Part shown: positions 13,625 to 14,126 of the stretch, one piece after another | How the letters are laid out: each line of letters starts with the position of its first letter | Numbering within the stretch: position 1 is the stretch's first letter | NCBI GenBank assembly: GCA_036568605.1 | Contig: DATCSE010000260.1 | Location: forward strand, 1 to 14,126 | Origin: DATCSE01 sp036568605 | GTDB taxonomy: Bacteria; Pseudomonadota; Gammaproteobacteria; Burkholderiales; Burkholderiaceae_C | Reading direction: 5' to 3' | Length of the DNA stretch: 14,126 bases | The notes under the pieces: model-generated | The model's database searches: none | Told to the model about the DNA's origin: nothing | Seen by the model: the letters and a program-made list of their open reading frames with translations, nothing else | Position numbers and translations under genes: made by a program

Positions 13625-14126
13625 CAGCCCTTGCGGCGCCGATACACCGCGATGATCTCGTCTTCGCTGTTGTTGCGCCGCTCGCGCGCGATCAGCTGCC
13701 AACCGGCGCCCGGCGCGCTGCGCGCCTCGCGCGTTTCGTTCTGCAGCAGGTAGTCGCAGCGCGTGGCCTCCACCGGCGTGACCGCGTCGACGCGCAACCC
13801 GCCCAGATACTCGAGCGCGACCACCTGCGGCCGCGTGAGCCCCGGTGCCGCGGCGCAACTGCGTGGCGGCAACTGCCGGGCGATGCGCTCCACCTGGAGC
13901 CGGTAGCCGCGGGCGACGTCCAGCGGCGGCAACAGCAAGGTCATCACGAGCAGCCAGCACAGCGCGACGCCGCTGGCCGGCAGCACCAGGCTCTTCCACA
14001 GCGGATGCCGAGTGCGGCCGGTGCGCCAGCGCACCAGCCACAGCCATGCCAGCGTGCCTGCCAGCGCCGCGATGAACGCGACCAGCGAAAAGTGCGGCAC
14101 GAAGCCGCGTGCGAGCCGCCCGATGT
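13624..14126 (-). CDS. C-terminal part of a polytopic membrane protein, probably a GT39/ArnT-like glycosyltransferase (partial)
   Basis: The frame is open to the window edge. The codons upstream of GTG 14100 read IGRLARGF with no stop, so that GTG is only an internal Val and the real start lies outside the window. The visible 167 residues or so contain two strong membrane helices (FSLVAFIAALAGTLAWLWLV and SLVLPASGVALCWLLVMTLL). A soluble tail follows, containing VERIARQLPP, ALEYLGGLRVDA and EDEIIAVYRRRKG. A membrane region followed by a short soluble C-terminal domain fits the end of PMT/ArnT-type lipid-linked sugar transferases, which modify lipid A or proteins on the periplasmic side. The catalytic region is not in the window, so the family call is tentative. 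It converges on phoR with a 27-base gap. Confidence 0.55.
   Translation of the reverse strand, partial: IGRLARGFVPHFSLVAFIAALAGTLAWLWLVRWRTGRTRHPLWKSLVLPASGVALCWLLVMTLLLPPLDVARGYRLQVERIARQLPPRSCAAAPGLTRPQVVALEYLGGLRVDAVTPVEATRCDYLLQNETREARSAPGAGWQLIARERRNNSEDEIIAVYRRRKG

Overview
The window is GC-rich (roughly two thirds G+C by eye) and reads as an ordinary chromosomal core region of a betaproteobacterium. The order of Burkholderiales is the most likely source. The basis is the gene order greA - DUF4149 - yhbY(<) - rlmE - ftsH - folP - glmM - pstSCAB - phoU - phoB - phoR and the character of the proteins, for example the FtsH N-terminus MNNQWFSKVAVWLVI and a lysine-rich extension on YhbY. Genus cannot be fixed from the sequence alone.

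Layout. Positions 1-41 hold the last codons of a gene that looks like greA. A small membrane protein (DUF4149) follows by a GTGA overlap and runs convergently into yhbY, whose 3' end it overlaps by 26 bases. yhbY and rlmE are divergent with only 20 bases between their start codons. ftsH, folP and glmM follow on the plus strand. A textbook intrinsic terminator sits between ftsH and folP and touches the folP start codon. glmM converges on a minus-strand FAS1 (fasciclin) lipoprotein gene. That gene is divergent from pstS across a 229-base regulatory region, the longest gene-free stretch in the window. From 6811 to 13596 lies one phosphate-control block: pstS, pstC, pstA, pstB, phoU, phoB and phoR. 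The right edge holds the 3' part of a minus-strand membrane protein resembling the tail of an ArnT/GT39-type glycosyltransferase.

How the parts work together. PstS, PstC, PstA and PstB form the high-affinity phosphate importer. PhoU links transporter state to the sensor kinase PhoR, which controls PhoB. The pstS upstream region carries a clear two-half-site Pho box 10 bases before a -10-like element. The same region, on the other strand, carries three PhoB half-sites in exact 11-base register, also 10 bases before a possible -10, facing the FAS1 lipoprotein gene. The lipoprotein is therefore a predicted Pho-regulon member sharing a bidirectional PhoB control region with the phosphate operon. 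This is the most interesting observation in the window. The left half is housekeeping: transcript cleavage, ribosome assembly and rRNA methylation, membrane proteolysis, folate synthesis and cell-wall precursor synthesis.

No tRNA, rRNA, insertion sequence, prophage, CRISPR array or obvious horizontally acquired segment was seen. I found no convincing wholly new multi-gene system. The novelty lies in regulation and in small structural oddities.
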